A stretch of 64,000 nt of DNA from Ewingella allii (GTDB lineage Bacteria > Pseudomonadota > Gammaproteobacteria > Enterobacterales > Enterobacteriaceae), in contig NZ_JAWUDN010000011.1 of NCBI RefSeq assembly GCF_044430645.1, positions 60,969 to 124,968 of the forward strand, in the 5' to 3' direction. Of the stretch, positions 16,690 through 26,103 are shown piece by piece. The notes beneath the pieces were generated by a model, which was not told the DNA's origin, searched no databases, and saw nothing but the letters and a program-made list of their open reading frames with translations. The position numbers and the translations under genes are program-made. Within the stretch, counting starts at the first letter, position 1. Every line of letters starts with the position of its first letter.

Positions 16690-17406
16690 TTATAGCAATG
16701 CTGTCAGCGATGCCAACTGCGAAATCTCAATGTGAGGCAATAGACGGGCATCTTTGACCTGCATCAGATTGCCTTCGCGCAGGTTTATCCAGCAGGCCTG
16801 CATGCCGCAGCTTACTGAACCGGCGACATCGGTGGTCAGGTCATCGCCGACGTGCAGGAACTGCTCAAGGGGGATGCCGAGCTTCTCAGACGCCGTTTGG
16901 TACATGTCGACGTAAGGCTTGGCACGCCCGTCGGGGCCGCCGCGCAGGGTAAATTGGAAGTACTGCGATAGGCCACAGGCTTCTGGGTCGGCATTACCAT
17001 TGGTGATCGCCACCAGCGGCCAGCGTTTGGCTAAGGCCGCCAGCGCATCGTGGTTTTCCTGCGGAACGGTGATTTGACTGCGCCAATGGGCGAAGTTTTC
17101 CATCGCCGCAAAGGAGCCTTCGCTGGCCTCGTTTTCGTTTAAGCCAGAACGCTTCATGGCGTGAAATACTGCCTGACGCCGCCACTCGGTAACATCGTGA
17201 TAAATCTCGCCGTCCTGCTCCAGCAGCTCGGCGCGCACTTCGCGGATAAACTCGCTTTGCAGATTCGCCAGCGCGGGGTGATAGCCCTGAATAAATTTCA
17301 ATGTTTCGACATCGGTGCGACGGATAACCGGATAATTGTCATAAAGCGTATCGTCTAAATCGAAGCTGATCGCCTCAATCCGGTTAAGCGGACGGTAAAA
17401 CTTCAT
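16690..17406 (-). CDS. yigB: HAD phosphatase YigB (FMN/5-amino-6-ribitylamino-uracil phosphate)
   Basis: A 238-residue HAD-superfamily phosphatase. The nucleophile motif is SFDLDDTLYDN with Asp16 and Asp18; motif II is ITNGNAD and motif IV is HVGDDLTTDV. E. coli YigB has the same length and dephosphorylates FMN and the riboflavin intermediate 5-amino-6-(5-phospho-D-ribitylamino)uracil in vitro. Its start codon shares one base with the xerC stop (TGATG), so it is the last gene of the dapF-yigA-xerC-yigB operon. Confidence 0.92.
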   Translation of the reverse strand: MKFYRPLNRIEAISFDLDDTLYDNYPVIRRTDVETLKFIQGYHPALANLQSEFIREVRAELLEQDGEIYHDVTEWRRQAVFHAMKRSGLNENEASEGSFAAMENFAHWRSQITVPQENHDALAALAKRWPLVAITNGNADPEACGLSQYFQFTLRGGPDGRAKPYVDMYQTASEKLGIPLEQFLHVGDDLTTDVAGSVSCGMQACWINLREGNLMQVKDARLLPHIEISQLASLTALL

Positions 17407-18320
17407 CAGGTTTTTCCTCGTTTAGCGCGTGGATGTGCGGCATCGTACACCGACGCCAGATGTTGGAAGTCGAGATGGGTATAGATTTGGGTGGTCGATA
17501 AATTCGCGTGGCCCAGCAGCTCCTGCACGGCGCGCAGATCCCCACTCGACTCCAGAACGTGCGTCGCAAAGGAGTGGCGCAGCTTGTGCGGATGAATATG
17601 GCTATTCACTCCCTGCTTAACGCCCCACTCGGCAAATCGCTTTTGTACATTGCGCGCCGAGATACGCTTGCCCTGGCTCGACAGGAATAAGGCGTCATCT
17701 TCCGGCCCAAACAGGTCGCGCAGCTCCAGCCAGTGCTCAATCCACGTCACCGCCGTGCGGCCTATCGGCACTTTGCGCTCTTTGCTGCCTTTCCCCACCA
17801 CCCACACTTCGCCCGAGGCCAAATCCAGATGGCGCGTATTGACGCCAACCATTTCAGACAGACGCAGCCCCGCGCCGTACATCACTTCCAGCATGGCGCG
17901 GTCACGCACCGACAGCGGGTCGTTGAGGTCGATATCCAGCAATTTATTTACTTCATCGACGTCGATATTTTTCGGCAGATGCTTAGGCGCGCGCGGCGTG
18001 GCAATGCCTTTCGCCGGGTTGGCAGGCAAAGCGCCTTGAAACACTAACCAATCGAGGAAGCTGCGCAGCGCCGACATGCGTAGAGCCAAACTGGCGGCGC
18101 CAAGCCCGGCGCGTTTGCTGCGGGCCAATAACATGCGGACTTTGGGGGCATCCAACTGCTGCCAGTTGGCGATATTAATTTCACTTGCCATAGCCACCAG
18201 CGTTTCGAGCTGGCGTCCGTAGCTGGTTGAGGTGAGCGGACTGAGCTGGCGCTCAACCCGCAGATAACGCAAAAAAGCCTCGACTGCGGTATTCAGCGGC
18301 GAGTCAGTTTGCTGGCTCAT
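17406..18320 (-). CDS. xerC: tyrosine recombinase XerC
   Basis: A 304-residue site-specific recombinase that acts with XerD at dif to resolve chromosome dimers. An N-terminal SAM-like core-binding domain (VEAFLRYLRVERQLSPLTSTSYGRQLETL) is followed by the catalytic domain with Arg in GAGLRLSEMVG, Lys in VVGKGSKERKVP, HKLRHSFATH, GHANLSTTQIYTHLDF and the nucleophilic Tyr. It overlaps the DUF484 gene by 4 bases and yigB by 1, so the genes are translationally coupled. Length is close to E. coli XerC (298). Confidence 0.97.
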   Translation of the reverse strand: MSQQTDSPLNTAVEAFLRYLRVERQLSPLTSTSYGRQLETLVAMASEINIANWQQLDAPKVRMLLARSKRAGLGAASLALRMSALRSFLDWLVFQGALPANPAKGIATPRAPKHLPKNIDVDEVNKLLDIDLNDPLSVRDRAMLEVMYGAGLRLSEMVGVNTRHLDLASGEVWVVGKGSKERKVPIGRTAVTWIEHWLELRDLFGPEDDALFLSSQGKRISARNVQKRFAEWGVKQGVNSHIHPHKLRHSFATHVLESSGDLRAVQELLGHANLSTTQIYTHLDFQHLASVYDAAHPRAKRGKT

Positions 18321-19021
18321 GCCCGTTCTATCCAGCGTTCCAGCAAGCCCGGCAGCATTCGCGCTAACTGGTTGAGCATCACGGTGCCCATCCCCGGCTG
18401 ATAATGTTGCGGGTCGCGGCTGCTGAAAATCAGCATGCCTAGCTCGCCTTGTTCCCCCATCAGGGAGAGCGCCACGGAGCCGACGGCTTTGGCCTGCGGC
18501 AATACCAGCAGCAGCTCGGGGCCATTCAGGCTGCCGAGGAAGTGGTGGGTATCGCCAAGGCGTTGAATACGCAGAGATTCAAAGGCGCTGCGGCTGAGCG
18601 CTAAATGGGTGAAGTCCGACGGCGCGCCAATGCGCCAGCTTTCGCTAAACAGACGCACATTGGCACCGGCGAGGCCCAGCCCGCGCGCCCAGCGTTGCAG
18701 GCGATTGAGCATATCTTGCAGACTGGTGGCTGCCGCGAGGGTGGCCTGCAGATCGATTAAGCGCCCGAACAGGGCTTCGTTTACCGAAGCCTGCTCCATC
18801 AATAAAGTGATCTCTTCTTCCAGTTGGCCGATGTGATGACGCTGACGCCCCAACTGCCATTCCACCAGGGAAACGCTGCCTTTAACCGGGTGCGGCACGT
18901 GCATCTGCTCGACGCTGCGCGCGTTACGGATAAAGAAATCGGGGTTTTGTAGCAAATACTGCATCACGCTTTCATCGTCTAGCTCGATGGCGGCGTCTAA
19001 CTGGTCGTCAAGATTGTTCAT
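18317..19021 (-). CDS. yigA: DUF484 family protein YigA
   Basis: A 234-residue DUF484 (GAF-like) protein. The family N-terminus (LDDESVMQYLLQNPDFFIRNARSVEQMHVPHPVKGSVSLVEWQLGR, cited by its positions 17-62) is followed by a predicted helical region and a C-terminal GAF-like fold (GELGMLIFSSRDPQHYQPGMGTVMLNQLARML). Function is unknown. It is invariably found between dapF and xerC in Enterobacterales, and here it overlaps both by 4 bases, which suggests a link with cell-wall precursor supply or chromosome segregation. That link is inference from position only. Confidence 0.88.
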   Translation of the reverse strand: MNNLDDQLDAAIELDDESVMQYLLQNPDFFIRNARSVEQMHVPHPVKGSVSLVEWQLGRQRHHIGQLEEEITLLMEQASVNEALFGRLIDLQATLAAATSLQDMLNRLQRWARGLGLAGANVRLFSESWRIGAPSDFTHLALSRSAFESLRIQRLGDTHHFLGSLNGPELLLVLPQAKAVGSVALSLMGEQGELGMLIFSSRDPQHYQPGMGTVMLNQLARMLPGLLERWIERA

Positions 19022-19842
19022 AGATGAATAAATCCGTCGTATACGTGGGTGGCTGGCCCGGTCATATAAAGTGGATGACCCGGCCCTTTCCAGCGAATGT
19101 CGAGGCTGCCTCCCGGCAGTTCCACCTGAACTTCTTCAGCAAGTATGCCCTGCTGAATGCCGACGGCAACTGCCGCACAGGCGCCACTGCCGCAGGCCTG
19201 AGTTTCACCCGCGCCGCGCTCATAGACGCGCAGTTTGACCGAGTTACGGTCAATCACCTGCATAAAGCCGACGTTCACGCGCTCAGGGAAACGCTCGTGG
19301 CTTTCCAGCAGCGGTCCCAGCAGCTCAACGCTTGCCGTGGTGACATCTTCGACCTGCAACACGCAGTGCGGGTTGCCCATCGAGACCACGCCGCAGAATA
19401 CCGTATGTTCTTCAGCGCGAAGAATATAGGTCTTTTCCTGCTTAGGCGCGCGGAACGGCACCTGCTGAGGTTCAAAAATCGGCTCGCCCATATTCACTTG
19501 TACCAGTTCGTCCTCGGTGACGGTTAATACCATACGACCGGTTTGCGTACTGACGCGAATATCACGTTTATTGGTTAAGCCTTTGATACGAACAAAGCGG
19601 GCAAAGCAGCGCGCGCCGTTACCACACTGGGCAACTTCGCTGCCATCCGCATTGAAAATACGGTAATGGAAATCTAGTTCGGGATCGTAAGGTGGCTCAA
19701 CCACCAGCAGTTGGTCAAAACCAACGCCGCGAAAACGATCGGACAGACGACGGATCAATTCTGGAGAGAAATAAACGTTTTGAGTGACGGCATCGACGAC
19801 CATAAAGTCGTTGCCCAGGCCGTGCATTTTGGAGAACTGCAT
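19018..19842 (-). CDS. dapF: diaminopimelate epimerase
   Basis: A 274-residue cofactor-free epimerase converting LL- to meso-diaminopimelate for peptidoglycan and lysine synthesis. Both catalytic cysteines lie in their signatures: Cys73 in AQCGNGARCFARF and the second Cys near residue 217 in ETQACGSGACAAVAVG. The length equals that of the E. coli enzyme. It is the first gene of the overlapping dapF-yigA-xerC-yigB operon and follows lptM by about 100 bases. Confidence 0.97.
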   Translation of the reverse strand: MQFSKMHGLGNDFMVVDAVTQNVYFSPELIRRLSDRFRGVGFDQLLVVEPPYDPELDFHYRIFNADGSEVAQCGNGARCFARFVRIKGLTNKRDIRVSTQTGRMVLTVTEDELVQVNMGEPIFEPQQVPFRAPKQEKTYILRAEEHTVFCGVVSMGNPHCVLQVEDVTTASVELLGPLLESHERFPERVNVGFMQVIDRNSVKLRVYERGAGETQACGSGACAAVAVGIQQGILAEEVQVELPGGSLDIRWKGPGHPLYMTGPATHVYDGFIHL

Positions 19843-19944
19843 ATTTTACTCCGCTTACCGCTGGTCAAATCCAGTCGCAATGATCCCTTAATCTACTGTG
19901 TTTTCCGCTAAAAATCTTACCGGAAGCGCAATATGTTCACGCCG

Positions 19945-20148
19945 TTAGTCGCGCGTTCTTGTGCCGAGCTTTTCTGGTGAAACACCATTTTCTTGTGATG
20001 AACCATCGCCCGGCGTGCCTTTGACCTGACCGTTTTTATTGGTCGTCGAGCCATCGGCTGGCGGGAAATAGAGTGGGCCTTTTAGACCACAACCAGAGAG
20101 CGAAAAGAGTAATGTCGCGGCCAAAGACCAGCGTAAAGCGTTTTTCAT
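19945..20148 (-). CDS. lptM: LPS-assembly lipoprotein LptM (YifL)
   Basis: A 67-residue small lipoprotein. The lipobox LSGC follows a hydrophobic segment, and CGLKGPLYFPP is the conserved family block. LptM (formerly YifL) binds the LptD-LptE translocon and helps its oxidative maturation. The C-terminal half is low-complexity and polar. In E. coli it precedes dapF in the same way; here the cyaY gene that normally lies between it and cyaA is absent. Confidence 0.9.
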   Translation of the reverse strand: MKNALRWSLAATLLFSLSGCGLKGPLYFPPADGSTTNKNGQVKGTPGDGSSQENGVSPEKLGTRTRD

Positions 20149-20284
20149 TTTATGAATGCCTGTAATTCATGCGACCAAGCTCTCTATAATCGCAGGTGGA
20201 TCATGAAAAGCAATAGGAATGACGATTTCGGGCCGCAGGTTTTAGTCGTTTGCTGCGAAGAAAGCCTATCTCCAACGGGAGAGA

Positions 20285-22843
20285 TTAATGCAGCTGGAAG
20301 CGTTGGGGCACTTTTGCCGATTCAGGCGCGTTGTCGCCCACGGTGGCGCAAAGATGAGACAGCGGGTTGTTGCGGAATGGGATCACCTGCGTGCGATCAT
20401 CAAGCGAAACAATCTGATAGAACTGCGGCAAGTTGAAATTGATAAAGCTCGAACCATAGGTAAAGCGGTCGTGGGAGGACGAGTAGAAGCGGCTCACGTC
20501 ACGCACCAAATCCTCTTTACTGCCTTCACAGTGGTGGTAAACCTCAACGCGGTTGGCTTCATCCAGTATATAGATGTTGAAGCCCACCTCATCATTCCCC
20601 TCTTCAAAGAAGAACTGGATGATGCCTTCGCTGGCATAGCCATCAATCACCGCCGGAAGGTGCGCCTGGTCGGTCTGCACTTTGACAGACAGGCCGTGCA
20701 GTTTGTTATTGGAAATCGCGCCGTAGAACTCAATGGCGTTTTCCAGCTTCTGCACCGACACGCTCAGGCGTTCGAAGAATAATCCCCAGGTCTGGCCGGA
20801 AACGCGCACGGCTTTGAAACGGCCCGGCTCGAGGCGTTTGCTCGACAGGCGCAGCTCGATGCACTCAGACACCAGTTGCTGAATACGGGTGCGAATCAAA
20901 CCGCGCAGATGCTGGCTGTAGCAGAACACTTCCACCGATTCTGGCGGCGCGGCGTCCTGATGCATTTTGCCCAGAATGGTTTTCAGCGCTTCCAGCACCG
21001 CCTGCTCGCCGCTGAAATGCAGAGTACGCACTTCATTCCACGAGTTACGGTAAAGCAGATCAATACTGCCCACCAGACACTGCTGTTGCTGGCCGAAGCT
21101 GAAAACGTCCAGCTTGCGGAAATCGAAATGCACCACCTGATTGCGGAAGGCCGCGGTCGGGTCATGCTCAAGATTCACGATAATGGCCAGATGGCGGATT
21201 TCACACGGGCTATAGAGCGCTTTTGGCGTCGGAGCAGGCAAACGCAGCGGGAAGTGGTGCGCCACGTCAGCCACCAGTTCACGTAACTTGGCGATATCGC
21301 ACAAGTTGCCGCTCTTAATGTGCAGGCGCGTGGTCGGCGTCAGCAGGCCGTTGAAGTAGGCCCAGGCCACCAACTTGTTCAGATAACGGTTATATTCCAG
21401 CGGCTGATGGCTGACGATAGATTCCATCGACGGCGACTGGTTATACAGATACCAACCCGCGCGGTTCGCACGGCCAATTGGCACGTGGATGAAGGTCAGG
21501 TCGCTTTCTGATAAGTCAGGGGAGATCTGCGGGTTAACCAGCGTCACCTTGCCCGGCAGGGCTTCAAACGCGGCGTACAACTTACGGGTCAGCACGCCGA
21601 TATCCTGCGGGCTGGCGCTGACGCTTAAGTTGTTGCGGCGAGCGAAACGAATCAGGTTACGGTAGCTCTGCATCATGGCGTCGAGCAGCTCGTTATGTGC
21701 TTCGCGGACGCGCTCGATTTTCCAATTTGCGCGGTTATCCAGAATCGCCAGACGCTCTTCGCTCCAGCCCCATTCGCTAACCAATTGGGTCAGGATTTCG
21801 CGACGCCAGCCCACGGAAGCGCGGGAGCGCGACAGCTTTTCGCACACTTTTAAGTAGAAGCAGCGGCGGACTAAATCGAGGCGAGTAGTGTCTTCAATCT
21901 GGGTGAGGTAGCGGGTTACGCGGTCGAGCATCATGCAGTAGGAGTCGAGGCCGAAACAGACGATTTCGCCCTGATGCAGACGCTGTTTGATGTCCATCGC
22001 CAACAGCTGGGTATTCGGGTACTCCCACGAATAGGCTTCTAGCAGCAGGGTTTTCAGCACCGCCTTGTACGGCGAATCGATACTTTTATAGAGCTGCCAC
22101 AGACTGGCACCGAAATACTCTTCGGCAGACAGCGTGCTCAGGCCGCCGAGATCCAGCCATTCGTTTGGCGTCAGCGCGCCCTGCGCGTACAGCGACAGGA
22201 CGTACTCGTCGTAATGCCCCTCTTCCTCGCCCGGCACCATATTCCACAGAATACGTTTCCCGGCCAGACGCACGGCAGTACGGTAGAATTCATCGAGCAG
22301 TAAGATGTGCTGGGTCGAGCCACAGTCTTCGCCGCCAAGGCTGCCACTCTCATTGTGGCGGAAGCGGTTCTCGTCGATCAGGAAGAAGCTCAGTTCCACG
22401 CCCAGCGACGCGGCCCATTTTTCCAATAGGCTGCATTTTTCCTGCAGGCGGTTGCGCTCTTCGTTGTCGAGCCAGGATTGGTGACACACCCAGATATCTA
22501 AGTCTGAGTTGTGACTTTGACCAATGGAGGAGGTGCTACCCATGGAGTAAACGCCGGTGATCGGCAGTTCGCCCTTGGCCATCTCATCAAGCGGGCTGCC
22601 CCATTTCTCTTGAAGATCAGCAAGATAGTCGTTTTGAGTATCATCAGGCGTGAAAATGCAGACGCCGTGAGGAACCTTACCCTCAAGGTATCCCGGCATC
22701 AAAGGATGATGGTGATGTAGTAAAACTGGCAGAAGACTGTAGACCTGTTGGAAAGCCGGCCCCATGGCCGCTAAGGCGCGATCTACGCGAAGTTGGTTGA
22801 TCGCATCCAATCTCTGCTTCAATGTCTCGATATACAAGTACAA
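20285..22843 (-). CDS. cyaA: class I adenylate cyclase CyaA
   Basis: An 852-residue class I adenylate cyclase that makes cAMP for CRP and is stimulated by the glucose PTS. The catalytic nucleotidyltransferase motif GSTSS...SDLDIWVCHQS is at residues 102-123 (metal ligands Asp114 and Asp116). The C-terminal regulatory half aligns with E. coli. The start is TTG at 22843 (MYLYIETLKQRLDAINQL), as in E. coli, where the weak codon limits expression. A CRP site in the divergent promoter region indicates negative feedback. The extreme C-terminus differs from E. coli. Confidence 0.97.
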   Translation of the reverse strand: MYLYIETLKQRLDAINQLRVDRALAAMGPAFQQVYSLLPVLLHHHHPLMPGYLEGKVPHGVCIFTPDDTQNDYLADLQEKWGSPLDEMAKGELPITGVYSMGSTSSIGQSHNSDLDIWVCHQSWLDNEERNRLQEKCSLLEKWAASLGVELSFFLIDENRFRHNESGSLGGEDCGSTQHILLLDEFYRTAVRLAGKRILWNMVPGEEEGHYDEYVLSLYAQGALTPNEWLDLGGLSTLSAEEYFGASLWQLYKSIDSPYKAVLKTLLLEAYSWEYPNTQLLAMDIKQRLHQGEIVCFGLDSYCMMLDRVTRYLTQIEDTTRLDLVRRCFYLKVCEKLSRSRASVGWRREILTQLVSEWGWSEERLAILDNRANWKIERVREAHNELLDAMMQSYRNLIRFARRNNLSVSASPQDIGVLTRKLYAAFEALPGKVTLVNPQISPDLSESDLTFIHVPIGRANRAGWYLYNQSPSMESIVSHQPLEYNRYLNKLVAWAYFNGLLTPTTRLHIKSGNLCDIAKLRELVADVAHHFPLRLPAPTPKALYSPCEIRHLAIIVNLEHDPTAAFRNQVVHFDFRKLDVFSFGQQQQCLVGSIDLLYRNSWNEVRTLHFSGEQAVLEALKTILGKMHQDAAPPESVEVFCYSQHLRGLIRTRIQQLVSECIELRLSSKRLEPGRFKAVRVSGQTWGLFFERLSVSVQKLENAIEFYGAISNNKLHGLSVKVQTDQAHLPAVIDGYASEGIIQFFFEEGNDEVGFNIYILDEANRVEVYHHCEGSKEDLVRDVSRFYSSSHDRFTYGSSFINFNLPQFYQIVSLDDRTQVIPFRNNPLSHLCATVGDNAPESAKVPQRFQLH

Positions 22844-23217
22844 GACTTTTTCGCCTGATTTTCCAGTGTCTCGAAATAACCCCGTTCCAAAGCCGTCATT
22901 TGTCGAAAAGCAGAATTAGTTGACGGATAAATGCTGGAAACGTGATCAATTTAACACCTTGCCGATTGACCGTAAAGGAAGTAACGCACCACAATTATTC
23001 TTCTGCTACTATGCATTTTACTTCTTTAACACCTGCGTAACAATTCCCTTTTGTGCTGCTTTCTTTCCTTTATTACCTTTTAACAAAATCATGCAATTTA
23101 CTGCCCGTTTGCAAATTATCGTCACAAAGCGATGGATGCTCGCGATGGCTTCTTACGCTGACAGCTTTCCTCTGTCGGTGGTAGGATGGTCAGCGAAATA
23201 GTAAAACGGTAACAAGC
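22844..23217. other. cyaA-hemC divergent intergenic region
   Basis: A 374-base AT-rich gap between two divergent genes. It contains a CRP site at 22938-22959 and presumably the promoters of cyaA (left) and hemC (right). No further gene or RNA was recognised in it. Confidence 0.7.
22938..22959 (-). promoter_or_regulatory. CRP site of cyaA
   Basis: On the minus strand AGGTGTTAAATTGATCACGTTT matches the well-known E. coli cyaA CRP operator essentially base for base and lies about 95 bases before the TTG start. CRP-cAMP bound here represses cyaA, closing a negative-feedback loop. Confidence 0.85.
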
Positions 23218-24159
23218 ATGTTAGACAAAATCATTCGAATTGCCACCCGACAGAGCCCGCTGGCTCTGTGGCAGGCACAGTACGTTCAGAAGCAATTAAT
23301 GGCTTGTCATCCCGGTTTGCAGGTCGAACTGGTTCCGATGGTCACCAAAGGCGACATCATTTTAGACACCCCGCTGGCGAAAGTGGGTGGTAAAGGTCTG
23401 TTTGTCAAAGAGCTGGAATTAGCCATGCTCGACGGCCGCGCTGATATCGCGGTTCACTCGATGAAAGACGTTCCGGTGGAATTCCCGGAAGGCTTAGGGC
23501 TGGTGACGATTTGCGAGCGCGATGACCCGCGCGACGCCTTCGTGTCCAACCATTATGCCAGCCTCGCCGACCTGCCAGAAGGCAGCGTCGTTGGCACCTC
23601 GAGCCTGCGCCGCCAGTGTCAGCTGCGCGAACAGCGCCCCGATTTAGTGATTCGCGATTTGCGCGGCAACGTCGGTACCCGTCTGGCGAAGCTCGATAAC
23701 GGCGACTATGATGCGATTATTCTCGCCGTCGCTGGCCTGAATCGCCTTAATTTGCAAAACCGCGTGCGCACCGCGCTGACGCCGGAAGAGTGCTTGCCGG
23801 CCGTGGGCCAAGGCGCCGTGGGTATCGAATGCCGTCTTGATGACAGCGAAACCCGCGAACTGCTGGCTCCGCTGGCACACCGCGAAACCACGCTTCGCGT
23901 GCTGGCCGAACGTGCCATGAACACGCGGCTGGAAGGCGGATGTCAGGTGCCAATTGGCAGCTATGCGGAAATCGACGGCGACCAAATCTGGCTTCGCGCC
24001 CTGGTCGGCGCACCCGATGGCAGCCAAATGGTGCGTGGCGAACGGCGTGGCAACACGGCAGACGCCGAGCGCATGGGGGTTGATCTGGCCGAAGAGCTGC
24101 TGGCCAAGGGCGCCCGTGAAATTCTGCAGGAAGTCTATCAAGGTAACCCACCGAAATGA
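23218..24159 (+). CDS. hemC: porphobilinogen deaminase (hydroxymethylbilane synthase)
   Basis: A 313-residue haem-pathway enzyme that polymerises four porphobilinogens into hydroxymethylbilane. The dipyrromethane cofactor cysteine is Cys242 in EGGCQVPIGSYA. The N-terminal block IRIATRQSPLALWQAQYV and the arginine-rich substrate site GTSSLRRQCQL are intact. Length matches E. coli. It overlaps hemD by 4 bases (ATGA) and starts the hemCDXY operon, divergent from cyaA. Confidence 0.97.
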   Translation: MLDKIIRIATRQSPLALWQAQYVQKQLMACHPGLQVELVPMVTKGDIILDTPLAKVGGKGLFVKELELAMLDGRADIAVHSMKDVPVEFPEGLGLVTICERDDPRDAFVSNHYASLADLPEGSVVGTSSLRRQCQLREQRPDLVIRDLRGNVGTRLAKLDNGDYDAIILAVAGLNRLNLQNRVRTALTPEECLPAVGQGAVGIECRLDDSETRELLAPLAHRETTLRVLAERAMNTRLEGGCQVPIGSYAEIDGDQIWLRALVGAPDGSQMVRGERRGNTADAERMGVDLAEELLAKGAREILQEVYQGNPPK

Positions 24160-24896
24160 GTATATTGGTAACCCGCCCCTCTCCATCGGGAGAACTGTTG
24201 GTCAGTAGACTAAGAACGCTTGGTCGGGTTGCCTATCACTCACCTTTGATTGAATTTGCGCCGGGAAGGGAACTCGCGGTTCTGCCGAACCTGCTATCCT
24301 CTTTAAACCAGCATGACTTAGTGTTTGTGCTTTCCCAGCATGTTGTTAAGTACGCAGAACGTGCTTTACAGCAGGTAAATCAGCCATGGCCCGAGCACGT
24401 CAATTATTACGCGATTGGGCGCACCACCGGCCTGCTTTTCCATCGTGTGAGTAGCCTGCCGGTGATTTATCCACACGACGGCGAAACCAGCGAAGTGCTG
24501 CTCAACCTGCCAGATTTACAACATTTGGCGGGCAAAAAAGCGCTGATTTTGCGCGGCAATGGCGGACGTGAACTGCTGGCTGAAACGCTGCGGGAACGCG
24601 GCGTAGAAGTGACTTACTGTGAGTGTTATCAGCGCAGCCAGATTTATTACGATGGCAGCGAGCAAAGCTCGAGCTGGCAGCGCGCCGGTATCAATACGCT
24701 GGTGGTCACCAGTGGAGAAATGTTAGAACAGCTTTATACGTTAGTTCCTGATTACTATCGCCAATCTTGGCTACTACGCTGTAGCCTGATAGTGGTCAGT
24801 GAACGCTTAGCGACCCTCGCCCGCCAGTATGGCTGGCAGGATATTCGGGTCGCCGAAAACGCAGATAATGATGCGCTAATTCGTGCATTAAAATAA
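24156..24896 (+). CDS. hemD: uroporphyrinogen-III synthase
   Basis: A 246-residue enzyme that closes hydroxymethylbilane with inversion of ring D to give uroporphyrinogen III. The two-domain fold is recognised by the N-terminal ILVTRPSPSGELLVSRLRTLGRVAY and the C-terminal TLVVTSGEMLEQLYTLVP, with GNGGRELLAETLRERG between them. Sequence identity is low in this family, but the order after hemC, the 4-base overlap and the length agree with E. coli. Confidence 0.95.
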   Translation: MSILVTRPSPSGELLVSRLRTLGRVAYHSPLIEFAPGRELAVLPNLLSSLNQHDLVFVLSQHVVKYAERALQQVNQPWPEHVNYYAIGRTTGLLFHRVSSLPVIYPHDGETSEVLLNLPDLQHLAGKKALILRGNGGRELLAETLRERGVEVTYCECYQRSQIYYDGSEQSSSWQRAGINTLVVTSGEMLEQLYTLVPDYYRQSWLLRCSLIVVSERLATLARQYGWQDIRVAENADNDALIRALK

Positions 24897-24918
24897 CCTG
24901 ACTAAGGGATGTGCCAAG

Positions 24919-26100
24919 ATGACGGAACAAAAAAATCCTTCCGCACAGGATGACATGATCACCCCTGCGGCTGAGAGCCCCCAACAGCCAGATGTTGATC
25001 ACCGTGAAAAAAAACAAGATATTCAGTTAGATCAGCAAAATGAGCAGCTGAATGCTTTGCGTAAAAAACAGCGCACGGCGCCAGTTTTGGGTGCTATCGC
25101 CATCGTCTTGGTGATTGCGCTGGGAGCCGGTCTTTATTATCACGGACACACTCAGGGACTGAAGCAGACGGCGGCAGTTGATGAGCTACAAGACCAACTT
25201 ATCGCTTTGCAGAAAACCCAGCAGCAGGACAAGCAGCAAATTGCCGACCTGCTCAGCCAACAGGACAAATCGCAGCAGACCAGCGAGCGACAGCAAGCCT
25301 CTTTCAGCCGCCAGTTGAACGAGTTGCAGGATAAAGTTGCCAGCATTTCCGGCAGCGATGCCAAAACCTGGCTGCTGGCTCAGGCCGACTTCCTGGTGAA
25401 GCTGGCCGGCCGTAAGCTGTGGAGCGACCAAGACGTCACCACCGCCGCCGCGCTGCTAAAAAGCGCCGACGCCAGTCTGGCCGACATGAATGACCCAAGC
25501 CTGATTGAGGTGCGTCGCGCGCTGAATGAGGATGTGTCCAGCCTGTCGGCGGTCACTCAGGTCGACTTCGACGGCATCATTCTAAAGACTAATCAGCTGA
25601 CGAATCAGGTAGATAACCTGCGTCTGGCCGACAACGACAGCGATGAAGCGCCGATGGATGACGACGGCACCAGCCTGTCCAGCTCCCTCAGCGAATGGCG
25701 TCAGAACCTCACCAAGAGCTGGCATAACTTTATGTCAGATTTCATCACCATTCGCCGCCGCGATAGCAGCGCAGAGCCTCTGCTGGCGCCGAATCAAGAT
25801 GTCTATCTGCGCGAGAATATCCGCTCCAAGCTGCTGATTGCCGCCCAGGCCGTGCCGCGCCATCAGGATGAGATCTACAAACAGTCGCTTGAATCCGTTT
25901 CCACCTGGGTTCGCGCCTACTTTGATACCAGCGACCCGGCAACCAAAGCTTTCCTTGAAGATGTGGACAACCTGAGCCAGCAGTCTATTTCGATGGACGT
26001 CCCGGACCAGCTGAAAAGCCAGCCGATGCTGGAAAAACTGATGCAAACCCGGGTGCGTAATCTGCTTCAGCAGCCCGCAGCCTCTACTCAGGGGGAATAA
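24919..26100 (+). CDS. hemX: HemX, putative uroporphyrinogen-III C-methyltransferase-like membrane protein
   Basis: A 393-residue protein. The first ~50 residues are polar and Gln-rich, one membrane helix follows (about 54-74, VLGAIAIVLVIALGAGLYY), then a Gln-rich coiled coil (about 80-145) and a conserved periplasmic C-terminal domain (FMSDFITIRRRD, LLAPNQDVYLRENIRSKLL). The old methyltransferase name is not supported by any SAM-binding motif; the function is unknown. It is the third gene of hemCDXY, 22 bases after hemD. Confidence 0.92.
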   Translation: MTEQKNPSAQDDMITPAAESPQQPDVDHREKKQDIQLDQQNEQLNALRKKQRTAPVLGAIAIVLVIALGAGLYYHGHTQGLKQTAAVDELQDQLIALQKTQQQDKQQIADLLSQQDKSQQTSERQQASFSRQLNELQDKVASISGSDAKTWLLAQADFLVKLAGRKLWSDQDVTTAAALLKSADASLADMNDPSLIEVRRALNEDVSSLSAVTQVDFDGIILKTNQLTNQVDNLRLADNDSDEAPMDDDGTSLSSSLSEWRQNLTKSWHNFMSDFITIRRRDSSAEPLLAPNQDVYLRENIRSKLLIAAQAVPRHQDEIYKQSLESVSTWVRAYFDTSDPATKAFLEDVDNLSQQSISMDVPDQLKSQPMLEKLMQTRVRNLLQQPAASTQGE

Positions 26101-26103
26101 CGC

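Noticed and set aside
20152..20436. 94-codon plus-strand frame at the place expected for cyaY
   Set aside because: The product has no frataxin motifs and runs into the cyaA coding region on the other strand.
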